DNA from: an uncultured Pedobacter sp.
GTDB taxonomy: Bacteria; Bacteroidota; Bacteroidia; Sphingobacteriales; Sphingobacteriaceae
Direction: 5' to 3'
Assembly: GCF_946479715.1 (NCBI RefSeq)
Contig: NZ_CAMLHF010000142.1
Coordinates: forward strand, 1 to 14,898
DNA length: 14,898 bases
Position 1 is the first letter of the stretch. The number at the start of each line of letters is the position of its first letter. Under the pieces are notes generated by a model. The model searched no databases and had not been told where the DNA came from. It saw nothing but the letters and a program-made list of their open reading frames with translations. Made by a program: the position numbers and the translations under genes. Below, piece after piece: positions 13,393-14,898 of this stretch.

Positions 13393-14898
13393 ATGAAAAA
13401 TAAATTTATAATAGCAATAGCCACCTTATTCGTTTTTAGTTTGGGGTGCAAAAGCGATTCAGATTATTTGGATATAAAGCCTACTCAGGTACTAAGCCCT
13501 GAACTGGCCTTTAGTGATCCTACTCAGGTGCTGTCTATCCTGGCAGATCTTTACAATCGCCAGTACGATTATCCAAGGTTAACTGAGTGGGTTACTTTTG
13601 GTGACTTTAATGAGTCATTTTATTCTGAAAATGGACAATATAACAATTACCATGGCAACAGTACCTGGGGTTTTAGAGGGTATAGAGGGCCTGATGTTGG
13701 CGGCAGGGCAACCTACTTCTGGACACCATGGGATTATACTTATATCCGCGAACTTAACTTGTTTATGGAGCGCTGTGCAACAGCTACAGCACTAGATGCG
13801 GCAACCAAGGCGTCTTATATTGCTGAAGCAAGGTTTTTAAGGGCAAGTTATTATTTCACCTTAACTCAATATTACGGAGGCGTACCTATCATTCTCAATT
13901 CATTAGAGTTTAACGGGACTGATGTTACTTCTTTGCGATATCCAAGGGCCAAGGAATCGGAAATGTATGACTTTGTAATTAAGGAGGCAGAGGAATTAAA
14001 ACTGTTGCTTCCTGCAAATAGCAATACCAAAGCCCGTGCTACTAAAGGTGCTGCATTGGCTATGGAATCAAGAGCCGCTTTGTATGCTGCTTCTATTGCA
14101 AAATACGGTGCAACAACTCCTTCTGTTTCGCTCTCTGGTGGCGAAGTGGGTATCCCGGCAGGTATGGCAAATGCTTATTATACCACTGCCTTGAAAGCTG
14201 CTGAAGAAATCATCAGTGGATCAGCGGGAGCTTACTCACTATACAAAAAGCAACCTGGAAATCTTTCTGAAAACTTTGCTGCCATATTTTATGATAAAAC
14301 ACAAAATAATGAGGTGATATGGGTTGATGACTATGCCTTAAAATTCAAAAGACATGGATTTACGCAAGTAAATCAGCCTCGTTTTGGCGCTGAAGAAGAA
14401 GAAGGGGGTCGTATAAACCCATCCCTTAATTTGGTTCAGTCATTTGAAAAGTTAGATAATACATTCGCCCCTTTAGCTACCAATGACGCCAACGGTGATT
14501 ATGTTTATTATACCAATCAGCAGGATATATTTGCCGGCAGGGATGCCCGCCTGGGTGGTACGGTAATAATCCCGGGATCAAGCTTTAAAGCCAGACCAGT
14601 TGATATTTGGGCTGGAGTGCAATTAGCAAACGGTACGGTAATTAGTGGAGGTGAACGCGGTGCTCAGAAAGTATTACCTGGTAAAACGGTACCAGAACAG
14701 GTTGTTGGCTTTGATGGACCAATCAATGGAATTGGTAATACTGCTCAAACGGGTTTCTATATCCGCAAATATCAGGACCCTGCTATTGGCTCGGGCCAGC
14801 GTGGGGTAGGAAGTGCTGTTTGGCTGGTAAGATATCGTTATGCCGAAATCCTATTGAATGCAGCTGAGGCAGCCTTTGAGTTAGGGCAAACTTCGGTT
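13393..14898 (+). CDS. SusD/RagB family lipoprotein, 5' part (3' end outside window)
   Basis: The open frame of 502 codons runs to the window edge without a stop. It starts ATG AAA AAT AAA, 20 bp after the susC-like stop, as in standard susCD operons. Residues 1-18 are a signal peptide ending FSLG, with Cys19 as the lipid-bearing residue. The following KSDSDYLDI is acidic, which in Bacteroidota favours export to the cell surface. SusD features follow: YLDIKPTQVLSPELAF (24-39), a helical TPR-like core with AEARFLRASYYFTLTQYYGGVPII (about 146-169), and near the edge VRYRYAEILLNAAEAAFELG, the conserved C-terminal helix. The protein probably covers the SusC-like pore and captures its ligand. The family is certain; the substrate is not known. 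Most members are 500-600 residues long, so little is missing. Confidence 0.96.
   Translation, partial: MKNKFIIAIATLFVFSLGCKSDSDYLDIKPTQVLSPELAFSDPTQVLSILADLYNRQYDYPRLTEWVTFGDFNESFYSENGQYNNYHGNSTWGFRGYRGPDVGGRATYFWTPWDYTYIRELNLFMERCATATALDAATKASYIAEARFLRASYYFTLTQYYGGVPIILNSLEFNGTDVTSLRYPRAKESEMYDFVIKEAEELKLLLPANSNTKARATKGAALAMESRAALYAASIAKYGATTPSVSLSGGEVGIPAGMANAYYTTALKAAEEIISGSAGAYSLYKKQPGNLSENFAAIFYDKTQNNEVIWVDDYALKFKRHGFTQVNQPRFGAEEEEGGRINPSLNLVQSFEKLDNTFAPLATNDANGDYVYYTNQQDIFAGRDARLGGTVIIPGSSFKARPVDIWAGVQLANGTVISGGERGAQKVLPGKTVPEQVVGFDGPINGIGNTAQTGFYIRKYQDPAIGSGQRGVGSAVWLVRYRYAEILLNAAEAAFELGQTSV

Noticed and set aside
13598..13795. Plus-strand 65-codon frame
   Set aside because: It lies in another frame inside the susD-like gene, whose own frame is open from 13393 to the window end.

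Overview
The window looks like chromosomal DNA of a Bacteroidota species, most likely Sphingobacteriaceae (Pedobacter or a relative). The reasons are a SusC/SusD pair with typical sequence signatures, an AraC-type regulator of the Bacteroidota style, an LpxH-type enzyme, a TrxR-like ferredoxin reductase, promoters matching the Bacteroidota -7 box TAnnTTTG, little use of Shine-Dalgarno sites, a tRNA without encoded CCA, and an AT-rich composition. The genus is an inference.

Bases 1-4770 are housekeeping. They hold the C-terminal part of an S41 (CtpA-type) protease, a convergent two-gene unit for a ferredoxin-NADP reductase and an adrenodoxin-type [2Fe-2S] ferredoxin, lpxH (lipid A synthesis), prfA (release factor 1), and tRNA-Asp(GTC) with a clear promoter and terminator.

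Bases 4770-8430 look accessory. A Crp/Fnr-family regulator is followed on the minus strand by two unrecognised exported proteins. A near-perfect Crp/Fnr-type palindrome lies just before the first of these, about 40 bp from its start codon. Upstream is a small exported protein that may carry a DUF3738-like region. Two long gene-poor stretches follow, of 445 and 747 bases. The second contains four 11-bp tandem repeats (7834-7877) and a 116-nt irregular hairpin (8049-8164) that can also form a competing fold with sequence to its left. Perfect 9-bp direct repeats flank this block. This is the least explained part of the window.

Bases 8428-14898 form a TonB-linked uptake locus. An ExbD-family protein with no visible ExbB or TonB partner converges on an AraC-family regulator. 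The regulator is divergent from a susC-like gene and a susD-like lipoprotein gene that runs off the right edge. The natural reading is that the AraC protein senses a glycan-derived ligand and activates susCD, and that ExbD may help energise such transporters. The substrate cannot be read from the window because no glycoside hydrolase is present.
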